NCBI RefSeq assembly: GCF_002929215.1
Contig: NZ_PJII01000024.1
Span: 1-64,000, forward strand
Reading direction: 5' to 3'
From: Arthrobacter sp. ZGTC412
GTDB taxonomy: Bacteria > Actinomycetota > Actinomycetes > Actinomycetales > Micrococcaceae
Length of the DNA: 64,000 bases
Part shown: positions 35,909 to 43,145 of the stretch, in pieces
Layout of the letters: each line of letters starts with the position of its first letter
How positions within the stretch are numbered: position 1 is the stretch's first letter
The notes under the pieces: model-generated
Database searches by the model: none
Told to the model about the DNA's origin: nothing
Seen by the model: only the letters and a program-made list of their open reading frames with translations
Program-made: the position numbers and the translations under genes

Positions 35909-36298
35909 GCGCTGGCACGGGCTGCCTGGCTGTTGGCCAGCAGCTTCGGTGGATGCTGCGGGGCGCCGGGGGAGGCCATGATCACGAGCTCTTCCCGCGA
36001 GGTTTCCCCAGGGACGTTCTGTAGGTCTTGGAGTACGTACTCCTGGGGCTAGGAAGCGCTCCGAGCCGAGGTGGCAAGGTCCGCCTCAGCGCCGGCCTTT
36101 TTGGCTTCGGTGGGCTGCAGGTCCGCCTCGGCTTACTCCGCGACGCAGCTGTTTCGAGGGGACAAAGCGTTGATGGTGGCTGAGAGCAGGCGCCGAAATG
36201 GCAGAGGGAAGCGGACTGCGGCGGTAGTACCGCCGTCGTTCGCCTGCTTGCGCAATCCCTGTCGGCGAGATCCTGGACGAAGGACGGCAGTCGCAGCC
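35909..36298. other. Non-coding gap with palindromes
   Basis: No convincing gene is seen in these 390 bases; the frames present are broken and lack family features. GGAGTACGTACTCC at 36030-36043 is a perfect 14-bp palindrome. CCCCAGG at 36006-36012 can pair with CCTGGGG at 36042-36048, enclosing most of it. It may be a decayed gene tail; I cannot identify one. Confidence 0.4.
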
Positions 36299-37156
36299 CT
36301 AGCCGCCCTGGTACAGCCCGGTGAGCGCATCGGCCAAGGCGGTGATGCCCGACGGCGGCTCGTCGTGCCACCAGGCGAGCCATACGGGGATGCGCGGCCC
36401 GTCGCTTACTGGCCTGTAGCTGACGCCCTGCCGGGGATGGTGCACCGCAGTCGCCTCCGACGTCATTCCCACACCTTTGCCTGCGGCGATGGCGTCCAGC
36501 CAGTTGTCCAGGCCAGGGGTGTGCAAGGTGCGTGGGCCTTTGCCCTCCGCCCAGAGGTCACTTGTGGTGGTTCCGGTCCTAGGGTCAACGATCACCGGCC
36601 TTCCCGCAATCTCCTTCATCCGCAGGCTGCGGCGGCGTGACCATTCGGCATCATCGGAGGCGAACACCGCCACCCGTCGTTCCAGCCCCACAATGACAAC
36701 GTCGAAGCGCTGCGGATCGAGCGGCGTTCGGACAATCGCGGCGTCACACATCCCCTCGGCGAGGCCTCCGGTAGCGGAGTTGTGCCGGACCAGCTCCAGC
36801 TCAATATCCGGATGCGCCTTTGCCCAGCTCCTCAGCAGGGGCGTGGTGTGCTTCCCGACGGCGGACCAGGCGTACCCCAGCCGCAGCGACGTGTGGCCGG
36901 CGCGGAGCAGGTCATCGAGTTTGGCCAGTTCGGCCACCACTCGCCGCGCCTGCGGCAGGAAGCGTTGGCCCAGTGCGGTGGGTTCGCAGCCGCGCGGCAG
37001 CCTGCGCAGCAGCCGGCCCCCTGCCCGGCGCTCCAGGCTTGCTATTCCGCGCGATATTGCGGCCTGGGAGACGCCCAGTTCCAGGGCCGCATCCGTGAAC
37101 GTCCCCGTCTCAACCACGGCAACGAAGCCACGCAGTTCATGAAGCTTCCAGTCCAT
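36299..37156 (-). CDS. LysR-family transcriptional regulator
   Basis: A 285-residue LysR regulator. The N-terminal winged helix reads HELRGFVAVVETGTFTDAAL and LGVSQAAISRGIASLERRAG, and a type 2 periplasmic-binding fold follows (LRLGYAWSAVGKHTTPLLRS, GKGVGMTSEAT). The start at 37156 gives the standard beginning; the ribosome site is weak. It is divergent from an EamA-type exporter, and a 9-bp inverted repeat with an 11-base spacer lies between them. In this arrangement LysR proteins usually control themselves and the divergent gene. Confidence 0.9.
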   Translation of the reverse strand: MDWKLHELRGFVAVVETGTFTDAALELGVSQAAISRGIASLERRAGGRLLRRLPRGCEPTALGQRFLPQARRVVAELAKLDDLLRAGHTSLRLGYAWSAVGKHTTPLLRSWAKAHPDIELELVRHNSATGGLAEGMCDAAIVRTPLDPQRFDVVIVGLERRVAVFASDDAEWSRRRSLRMKEIAGRPVIVDPRTGTTTSDLWAEGKGPRTLHTPGLDNWLDAIAAGKGVGMTSEATAVHHPRQGVSYRPVSDGPRIPVWLAWWHDEPPSGITALADALTGLYQGG

Positions 37157-37187
37157 AACCAAAGCGTATAGGTGTGTCGTCGTATGC

Positions 37188-37216
37188 ATTAGGCGCATGT
37201 TCTCACCGCGCCTAAT
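37188..37216. promoter_or_regulatory. LysR-type operator
   Basis: ATTAGGCGC at 37188-37196 and GCGCCTAAT at 37208-37216 form a perfect 9-bp inverted repeat with an 11-base spacer, containing the T-N11-A layout of LysR sites. It lies in the 68-base region between the LysR gene and the EamA transporter. Confidence 0.7.
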
Positions 37217-37224
37217 CTCCTGGC

Positions 37225-38109
37225 ATGGAAGAGAAGACGCACACCGCCGGGGGAGCCGCCGCAACCAAGCAGCCGCAGGGCCGCGCACTGGGAATCACCC
37301 TGATGCTGACGAGCGCCGCGAGCAACCAAGGCGGGGCTGCCGCCGGTGCGCTCGCCTTTCCCGCCATCGGTCCCTTCGGGGTGGTGGCTGTCCGCCAGCT
37401 GATCAGCGCAGCGGTGCTGGCCGCCCTCGCGCGCCCCTCCTTCCGTGGGCTGACGCGCCGGGAGTGGTTGCCCGTCGTCGGCCTCGCACTGACCTTCAGC
37501 GTGATGAACCTCAGCCTGTACAGCGCTGTGGAGCGGGTGGGCCTTGGGCTCGCGGTGACGCTCGAATTCCTGGGTCCGCTGGCGGTGGCTGTCTGTGCCT
37601 CCCGCCGTGCTGTGGACATCGGGGGTGCCCTTGCCGCCGGCGCCGGCGTTGTCCTGCTCACCAACCCCGGCCCCACGAGCGACCTGCCAGGCATTGGCCT
37701 GGGGCTGATCGCAGCCGCCGCGTGGGCCGCTTACATCCTGCTCAACCGGACGGTGGGCCGGCGGCTTCCCGGGTTGCGCGGCACCGCGACGGCGAGCGTC
37801 CTGGCCGCAGCAGTGTGGTCGCCTTTGGCGGTTCTCTGGTTTCTCAACCACCCGCCTACCCTGCCGGCTCTGGGACTGGCCCTGGTCTGCGGCATTCTCG
37901 CCTCGGCAGTTCCGTACGCGGCGGACGTCATCACCCTGCGACGGGTGCCCACGGCCCTCTTCGGGACGTTCATGAGCATCAATCCGGTCTGGGCCGCCGC
38001 AGCAGGCTGGGTCATCCTCGGCCAGTCCCTTGACGCCGGGGAACTGGCCGGGATCGGCGTCATTGTCCTGAGTAACGTGCTGGTGAGCCGGTCCTCTGGC
38101 AGAGTATGA
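37225..38109 (+). CDS. EamA-family transporter (RhtA-like)
   Basis: A 294-residue membrane protein with ten predicted helices in two EamA repeats. GPFGVVAVRQLISAAVLAAL and VTLEFLGPLAVAV, then TALFGTFMSINPVWAAAAGW, resemble RhtA amino-acid exporters. It is divergent from a LysR regulator. Its stop overlaps the start of the PfkB-type kinase gene by four bases (ATGA). The transported compound is unknown; an exporter coupled to a sugar kinase is an uncommon pairing. Confidence 0.88.
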   Translation: MEEKTHTAGGAAATKQPQGRALGITLMLTSAASNQGGAAAGALAFPAIGPFGVVAVRQLISAAVLAALARPSFRGLTRREWLPVVGLALTFSVMNLSLYSAVERVGLGLAVTLEFLGPLAVAVCASRRAVDIGGALAAGAGVVLLTNPGPTSDLPGIGLGLIAAAAWAAYILLNRTVGRRLPGLRGTATASVLAAAVWSPLAVLWFLNHPPTLPALGLALVCGILASAVPYAADVITLRRVPTALFGTFMSINPVWAAAAGWVILGQSLDAGELAGIGVIVLSNVLVSRSSGRV

Positions 38110-39053
38110 CCATGCTCACTGTAATTGGCGAAGGCCTCGTCGACGTTGTCCAGCGCGCCTCAGTAATTGAAGCCCACGTGGGTGGCAGCCCGCTGAACGT
38201 GGCGGTGGGCCTGGCCCGCCTTGACCACCCCGTGCAGTTCATTGGCCGCTACGGCCGGGACGCTTACGGCGATTCTGTCGCCGCGCACCTGCGTTCCAGC
38301 TCAGTGATGCTTCCCCTCGGCCCGGATGACCTTCCCACCAGCGTGGCCACCGCCCTGATTGACGACGACGGCGCCGCCACCTACACGTTCGACCTCACGT
38401 GGGAGCTTCCCGGCATCGCCGATCGGCTGGCTTTTATGCTGCAGGGCACCACGCTGCTGCACACCGGCTCCATCGCCACGATGCTGGCGCCGGGTGCGAC
38501 TGACGTGCTTGCCGCCGTCGAGTATGCACACCCGCGCGCCACGATCAGCTTCGACCCCAACTGCCGGCCCAGCATCATCACCGACGTGGATTACGCGCGC
38601 CGTCACGCGGAAAAGTTCGTGACCCTCGCCGATGTGGTGAAGGCGTCCGACGAGGACCTTGCCTGGCTTTACCCGGAGCTGGACGTGCTGGACGCGGCGC
38701 GCCGCTGGCTGGAGCTGGGCGGAAACGAGGGGCCTGCCATGGTGGTGGTCACGCGTGGAGCAGAGGGGCCCTGGGGAGTAACCCGGGCAGGCGAGGCGCA
38801 GGTTCCTGCGCCCCTGGTAGACGTGGCAGACACAGTAGGCGCCGGTGATTCCTTTATGGCGGCGCTGCTTTCCGGCCTGGTGGACCGTGGCCTGGACGGT
38901 GCGCAGAACCGCAAGGACCTCCGCGAACTCCCGGCCGAGGGGCTTGCCGAACTGCTGGCGCACGCGGCCAAGGCGGCGGCCGTTACGGTGTCGCGCCCCG
39001 GTGCCAACCCGCCGACCCGTGCCGAGCTCAACGGGGCCTCCGAAGAGGGATAA
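38106..39053 (+). CDS. PfkB-family carbohydrate kinase (fructokinase-like)
   Basis: A 315-residue sugar kinase: LTVIGEGLVDVVQR at the start, HVGGSPLNVAVGLARL near residue 24 (substrate loop), ISFDPNCRPS in the middle and the catalytic DTVGAGDSFMAALL near residue 243. The pattern is closest to fructokinases. It overlaps the EamA transporter by four bases and is therefore coupled. A long hairpin at 39071 ends the operon against a convergent gene. The substrate (fructose or a related ketose) is inferred from family resemblance. Confidence 0.88.
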   Translation: MTMLTVIGEGLVDVVQRASVIEAHVGGSPLNVAVGLARLDHPVQFIGRYGRDAYGDSVAAHLRSSSVMLPLGPDDLPTSVATALIDDDGAATYTFDLTWELPGIADRLAFMLQGTTLLHTGSIATMLAPGATDVLAAVEYAHPRATISFDPNCRPSIITDVDYARRHAEKFVTLADVVKASDEDLAWLYPELDVLDAARRWLELGGNEGPAMVVVTRGAEGPWGVTRAGEAQVPAPLVDVADTVGAGDSFMAALLSGLVDRGLDGAQNRKDLRELPAEGLAELLAHAAKAAAVTVSRPGANPPTRAELNGASEEG

Positions 39054-39070
39054 GCAGAATCGGCTGGCAC

Positions 39071-39130
39071 ATCGATTGCTCCGCAGATGCCGTTTAGAGG
39101 AGTCAAAAGGGCACCTGCGGAGCAATCGAT
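39071..39130. terminator. Long hairpin between convergent genes
   Basis: ATCGATTGCTCCGCAG at 39071-39086 pairs perfectly over 16 bp with 39115-39130; after one mismatch, four more pairs (TGCC/GGCA) reduce the loop to 18 bases. It lies between the PfkB kinase and the sulfonate-type binding protein gene. The stem is long for a terminator and could belong to a genome-wide palindromic repeat. Confidence 0.75.
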
Positions 39131-39141
39131 CAAGAGCGGTC

Positions 39142-40320
39142 CTACTCCTTGCCCAGCCCCGCGGCCGAGGTCTTCTCACCGGACACGCTGTTCAGCGCAG
39201 CCAGGTCGAAGATGCCGTTGATGTCGGCCTGCTTGGTGGTCCCGGCAGTCACGCCGTCGGCCAGGAGCTTTTGGTAGGTGCCGGCGAGCGGGTCCACGGT
39301 GAACACGATGTTCTTCAGGGACCGGTCGATCACGTCCGCCTTCAGCTCCGCGCCGGCAGCTTCCTTCAGGGCGGCGTTGATGACAGTGGCCTTCTCGCCG
39401 TCGGCCGCCTTGTTCAGCCACTCAACCGACTTCACATGGCCCTTCAGCAGCGCCTTCACGGTGTCCGGGTGGTCTGCGGCGAACTTTTGGTTCACGATCA
39501 GGATGGTGGTGGGGAACTCGCCCGGCTTGCCGGACAGCGAGCCGTCCCACAGGTCCTTCTCGTCCACCAGCACCTTCGCGCCGGCGGTCAGCACCAGACG
39601 TGAGGCCCAGGGCTCAGGCAGCCACGCGCCGTCGAGCTTTCCGTCCTGGAACAGCTTCAGGGTCTGGGCGTTCTCGGTGGGGTTGATGGCGACGTCGCCG
39701 CTGCCGTCAACATTGGTCTTGTAGCCCTGTGCGGTGAGCCAGGCGCGGAGGGCGACGTCCTGCGTGCCGCCGAGCTGCGGGGAGGCCAGGGTCTTGCCCC
39801 TGAGGTCTTGCGCCGACGTGATTTCTGGCTTGACCACCAGCTGGGCGCCGCCGGCCGAAGCGCCGGCGATGATGTTGACCGACTCGCCGCTGCTCTTCAC
39901 GAATGAGTTGATGGCGGGATTCGGGCCGATGTAGGTGGCGTCGATGGCACCGGCATTGAGCGCTTCGATCGCTGCGGGGCCGGCGTTGAACATCTGGGTG
40001 GTCAGCTTGGTGTCGCCGAGTTCAGCGGCGATGTGGCCCTGGCTCACGCCCACCAGCGCGGGGGCGTGGGTGACGTTGCCGAAGTATCCGAGCTTCAGTT
40101 CCGCAGCCGCGTTACCGGCGGGGGCGGTCTCCTGGACTGCTGCGGGGGTGCCGCTGTTGAAAGTGGTGGCGACGGCGGCACCACCACCAATCAAGGCCAG
40201 GAGGCCGGCGGCGATGCCGATCTTGAGGCCGAGGGGGCGCTTGGGGGTGTTGGGCTGGCCGGCCACAATCCGGGTGGAGCCTTGCTCGTTCTGCGGACTC
40301 TTGTCCTGGCTTTCTGACAT
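39142..40320 (-). CDS. Sulfonate/nitrate/taurine-type ABC substrate-binding protein
   Basis: A 392-residue SsuA/TauA-type binding protein: ELKLGYFGNVTHAPALVGV opens the fold, YIGPNPAINSF near residue 155 and DGAWLPEPWASRLV near residue 258 are typical. The N-terminus is unusual: about 30 polar residues, then one hydrophobic helix (KIGIAAGLLALIGGGAAVAT), with no lipobox cysteine, so the protein may be held by a signal anchor. AAAGGA precedes the ATG. There is no permease or ATPase gene beside it: the gene is followed directly by a terminator and a convergent operon. Its partners must be elsewhere. Three spaced motifs lie upstream. Confidence 0.87.
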   Translation of the reverse strand: MSESQDKSPQNEQGSTRIVAGQPNTPKRPLGLKIGIAAGLLALIGGGAAVATTFNSGTPAAVQETAPAGNAAAELKLGYFGNVTHAPALVGVSQGHIAAELGDTKLTTQMFNAGPAAIEALNAGAIDATYIGPNPAINSFVKSSGESVNIIAGASAGGAQLVVKPEITSAQDLRGKTLASPQLGGTQDVALRAWLTAQGYKTNVDGSGDVAINPTENAQTLKLFQDGKLDGAWLPEPWASRLVLTAGAKVLVDEKDLWDGSLSGKPGEFPTTILIVNQKFAADHPDTVKALLKGHVKSVEWLNKAADGEKATVINAALKEAAGAELKADVIDRSLKNIVFTVDPLAGTYQKLLADGVTAGTTKQADINGIFDLAALNSVSGEKTSAAGLGKE

Positions 40321-40390
40321 TGGGGATTCCTTTGCTGGGGCGGGTGCTGAAATGAGATTACGGAGCACCAGGCAGCGCCACAATCATTCC

Positions 40391-40445
40391 CGTAGCGGGC
40401 GTTCACGGGACGTCGCGAACGCTCAACAGGACGTAGCGCAGCGTT
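40391..40445. promoter_or_regulatory. Three helically phased direct repeats upstream of the binding protein
   Basis: CGTAGCGGGCGTT (40391), CGTCGCGAACGCT (40411) and CGTAGCGCAGCGTT (40432) are imperfect direct repeats spaced 20 and 21 bp, about two helical turns. They occupy the 179-base region before the sulfonate-type binding protein and probably bind a regulator. Nothing adjacent names it. Confidence 0.4.
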
Positions 40446-40499
40446 AAGGAACGTCTTGGAAAGACATGGAACGGAGGGCGTACGACGGCGGATCCCGCC

Positions 40500-41183
40500 T
40501 CAGCGGGCACGGTGCGTTGGGAGGGGGCGCCTGCGGATGAAGTACTCCGCCACGCCGAGATTGATCACCCATGCTGCCCCCATAAGGACTGCCCTCATGG
40601 TGACGTCCGGCGGGCTGGAAAGGAGCTCCGGCACAATGAGGATCAGGGCCTGGGTCCCGGCGCCGACCCCGAGTGCATAGGCCCGGGTCATCCACGCACC
40701 ATGCCGCACGAAGTCGCGGCGCAACACTGCGCGAAGTCCCAGGATGAGGCTTGCCACCATGCCGATTCCGACAATCAGCCTAAAGACCAGGAGCAGCTGT
40801 CCGTCGCTGGGCGGCAGGGTGTAGAAGAGCGCCATCCACAGGCCGGAGAGGGCGGCCAGGAGGCCTGCCGGTAAGAGGATCCGCCCTGCGACGCTGTGCC
40901 AGCGGCGCCTGCGCTGGCGAAGTGAAGGTACGAACTGGAACGCCCCGAGGAGGGAATATACGGTGACGCTGACAATGTGGATCAGCACCGGTGCGGGGGA
41001 GTCGAAGAACCTGGCGTTGCGCTCCGTCACTTCAGCTCCACCCGTCAACTCGGTGAGCCTTGCGGCGCCGGCAAGCACAGGGATCAGGCTAAGGAAGATC
41101 AGCCCTGCGGGCACCAGCCACTCTGGGCGCCGACGTACCGTTACGGTTGCTGCGGCCGGTGCACTCTGCCTGGTTACGTTCAT
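40500..41183 (-). CDS. DUF2306 membrane protein
   Basis: A 227-residue integral membrane protein with about six predicted helices. The pattern FFDSPAPVLIHIVSVTVYSL, RRRRRWHSVAGRILLPAGL and RRDFVRHGAWMTRAYALGVG matches the DUF2306 family, whose conserved His residues may bind haem or metal. The function is unknown. It is divergent from a TetR regulator and two matching operators lie between them, so it is almost certainly controlled by that regulator. The start ATG at 41183 has AGGATCGGGA upstream. Confidence 0.85.
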   Translation of the reverse strand: MNVTRQSAPAAATVTVRRRPEWLVPAGLIFLSLIPVLAGAARLTELTGGAEVTERNARFFDSPAPVLIHIVSVTVYSLLGAFQFVPSLRQRRRRWHSVAGRILLPAGLLAALSGLWMALFYTLPPSDGQLLLVFRLIVGIGMVASLILGLRAVLRRDFVRHGAWMTRAYALGVGAGTQALILIVPELLSSPPDVTMRAVLMGAAWVINLGVAEYFIRRRPLPTHRAR

Positions 41184-41258
41184 GTGAGTCCCGATCCTGT
41201 GGGTGATAACAGCGGTGCCGGTACCTGAGATGGCTCCCGTTAGCGCCTCATCCTGCCG

Positions 41259-41311
41259 AGGTGTACGGCGTACACCTTCTAGGACCAAATGTAGGTGTAC
41301 GCCGTACACTG
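41259..41311. promoter_or_regulatory. Two TetR-type operators
   Basis: AGGTGTACG-G-CGTACACCT at 41259-41277 is a perfect 9-1-9 palindrome. A second copy, AGGTGTACG-C-CGTACACTG at 41293-41311, differs only at its right end. Centres are 34 bp apart. The GTGTAC/GTACAC core is typical of TetR_C-type repressors. They lie between the DUF2306 gene and the TetR gene at 41353. Confidence 0.85.
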
Positions 41312-41352
41312 GTCAAGGGGCAATGCGACGATTTTGGGCAGGAGCATTTCTA

Positions 41353-42078
41353 ATGGACAGGCAGGTCTCGGCGCAGCGGGTACGCCTCAACCGCGAGAAG
41401 GTGCTGCGGGCGGCCGTCGCGCTGGCTGACGATATCGGCATCGCGCCGCTGAGCATGCGCAGGCTGGCCCAGGAGCTCGATGTGGTGCCTATGGCGCTTT
41501 ACAAGCACGTGGCCAACAAGGATGAACTTCTTGATGCCATGATCGACGTGATCATCACCGAGATCGATCCGCCGGCCGCTGGCCCGGACTGGAAAGATGT
41601 TGTCCGGCGCCGGATTCTTTCGGCAAGGAGCGTGCTTCTCCGGCATCAATGGGCCCGTCAGGTCCTTGAAACGCGTACCAACAAAACTCCCGGCGTCCTC
41701 GGGTACATGGACTCCTTTATCGGCATCTTCCTCGACGGCGGCTTCTCCGTTGACCTGACGCATCACGTGATGCACGCCATCGGCAGCCGGATGTGGGGCT
41801 TCACCCAGGAACTGTTCGACGAGCCGGCCGGCCAGGACAGCGGGCCAGTGCAGGCGTTGGACGAGGCCACACAGCAGGCGATGTTCCAGGAGATGGCCAC
41901 GCGCTATCCGAACGTCCTCCAGATTGCCATGGCTTCCGCTCACGACGAGGACGGAGTGGTGGGGCAGGGCTGCGATGACCAGTTTGAATTCGAGTTTGCG
42001 CTGGACCTGCTGCTGGACGGCATCGAGAAGCTTCGCGCCCAGGGGTGGACGTCGGCGCGGGCGGCAGCTGTGGGTTAA
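41353..42078 (+). CDS. TetR-family regulator (TetR_C type)
   Basis: A 241-residue repressor. The helix-turn-helix reads IGIAPLSMRRLAQELDVVPM followed by ALYKHVANKDELLDAMID, the typical TetR_C form, and the C-terminal domain is all-helical (ILSARSVLLRHQWARQVL). AGGAG lies seven bases before the ATG at 41353. The gene is divergent from the DUF2306 membrane protein with two near-identical palindromes between, so it should repress both. A long hairpin at 42080 follows it. Confidence 0.92.
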   Translation: MDRQVSAQRVRLNREKVLRAAVALADDIGIAPLSMRRLAQELDVVPMALYKHVANKDELLDAMIDVIITEIDPPAAGPDWKDVVRRRILSARSVLLRHQWARQVLETRTNKTPGVLGYMDSFIGIFLDGGFSVDLTHHVMHAIGSRMWGFTQELFDEPAGQDSGPVQALDEATQQAMFQEMATRYPNVLQIAMASAHDEDGVVGQGCDDQFEFEFALDLLLDGIEKLRAQGWTSARAAAVG

Positions 42079-42079
42079 C

Positions 42080-42133
42080 CAAAAGTGGAGCGGTAGCGCG
42101 CCCGCTAAGGGGCGCAGTACCACTCCACTTTTG
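42080..42133. terminator. Long bidirectional terminator
   Basis: CAAAAGTGGAG at 42080-42090 pairs with CTCCACTTTTG at 42123-42133; GGTA/TACC and GCGCCC/GGGCGC continue the stem inward with one mismatch and an internal loop. A-run and T-run at the base give a T tract on both strands. It separates the convergent TetR and deacetylase genes. Confidence 0.88.
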
Positions 42134-42142
42134 CAGCGCCGT

Positions 42143-43102
42143 TTAACTCCCGGCAGCTGCAGGCCTGGACTCCCGAACCACTGGCGGCGTAAACCGTGCT
42201 CCTGTGTCAGGGAAGGACGGCACCTCGATCCGCGCGTGGGTGTGAACCTCCTGGGCCGTCCTGCGGGTATGCTCGGCGATCTCTTCCATTGTGGTCACCC
42301 ACATGCCGTCCATAGCCTTGACCCGCTCAATGAGCCGCTCCAGCGCCACTGCTTTGGAGGGCCGGCCGGAAATGAACGGGTGGTTGGTGAGGACAAAACA
42401 GCTGCCCTGGGCGTGGTGTGCTTCCGCTTCGAGCGTCCACATTTCGAGGACCTTCGCCGGGCTCTCGATCACGCCGCTCCCCGTCACGCCGGGGTAGAAC
42501 GCGTACTGCTCCCAGTCGTCCAACGCCCAGTCGACCGGAATTTCCACGATGTCCCGGCTGTCACCCGGGGCGACGCTGAAGCGGTACGGGGCATCGCCGT
42601 CGAGCAGGCTCGAATCGTAGAGGAAGCCGCGGTCCGCGAGGAGGCCCGCCGAATGCCAGTTGAGTTCCCACCACGGCGCCCGGTAGCCCACCGGTTCAAC
42701 CCCGGCGGCCTTGGCCAGCGCCTCCAGCCCACGGTCGATGTAGCGGCCCTCCGTTTCGGCGTCGATGCCCTGCATGGGCTCGTGCAGGTAGCCGTGGTGG
42801 GCCACCTCGTGTCCCGCGTCCACAATTCGCCGGACGGTGTCCGGGTAGCACTCGGCCGTGAAGCCAGGGACGAAGAACGTGGCGCGGATGTCCTGGCGCT
42901 GGAGGATCTGCAGCAACCGGGGAACTGCCACCTTGGGTCCGTACGACTGGTGGGTCATCAGCGACATCCGCTGCGTGCTCTTGGGATCATGCGCAATGGT
43001 GCAGGATTCGGCGTCGACGTCGAAGGTGAAGGAGGCTGCTGCGCGCTTGCCCTCGGGCCAGCTAATCGGGTGGGCAGAGTCGGGGAATGCTTCGAGAGTC
43101 AT
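42143..43102 (-). CDS. Polysaccharide-deacetylase (NodB-fold) family protein, PuuE-like context
   Basis: A 319-residue NodB-fold amidohydrolase. SFTFDVDAE near residue 24 carries the metal Asp pair, AGHEVAHHGYLHEPM the H-x3-4-H metal ligands, and YRAPWWELNWHS and TNHPFISGRP the later motifs. Without a signal peptide it is cytoplasmic, unlike chitin or peptidoglycan deacetylases. Such proteins include the cofactor-free allantoinase PuuE. It follows an NCS1 permease and is near a PucR regulator, a set typical of purine, hydantoin or pyrimidine use. The reaction is inferred to be amide or ring hydrolysis of such a compound. The start at 43102 follows AGGA. Confidence 0.87.
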   Translation of the reverse strand: MTLEAFPDSAHPISWPEGKRAAASFTFDVDAESCTIAHDPKSTQRMSLMTHQSYGPKVAVPRLLQILQRQDIRATFFVPGFTAECYPDTVRRIVDAGHEVAHHGYLHEPMQGIDAETEGRYIDRGLEALAKAAGVEPVGYRAPWWELNWHSAGLLADRGFLYDSSLLDGDAPYRFSVAPGDSRDIVEIPVDWALDDWEQYAFYPGVTGSGVIESPAKVLEMWTLEAEAHHAQGSCFVLTNHPFISGRPSKAVALERLIERVKAMDGMWVTTMEEIAEHTRRTAQEVHTHARIEVPSFPDTGARFTPPVVRESRPAAAGS

Positions 43103-43145
43103 GCTGGGGTCCTGTCGTGACGGGGCGGTTCAAAAGTGCGGCGGT

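Noticed and set aside
36071-36640. 189-codon plus-strand frame in the gap and over the LysR 3' end
   Set aside because: It mostly runs antisense to LysR, lacks a ribosome site and shows no recognisable domain.
29080-42700. GGTTCGA- and GGTTCAA-like strings suggestive of tRNA T-loops
   Set aside because: They lie within protein-coding genes and no cloverleaf can be built around them.
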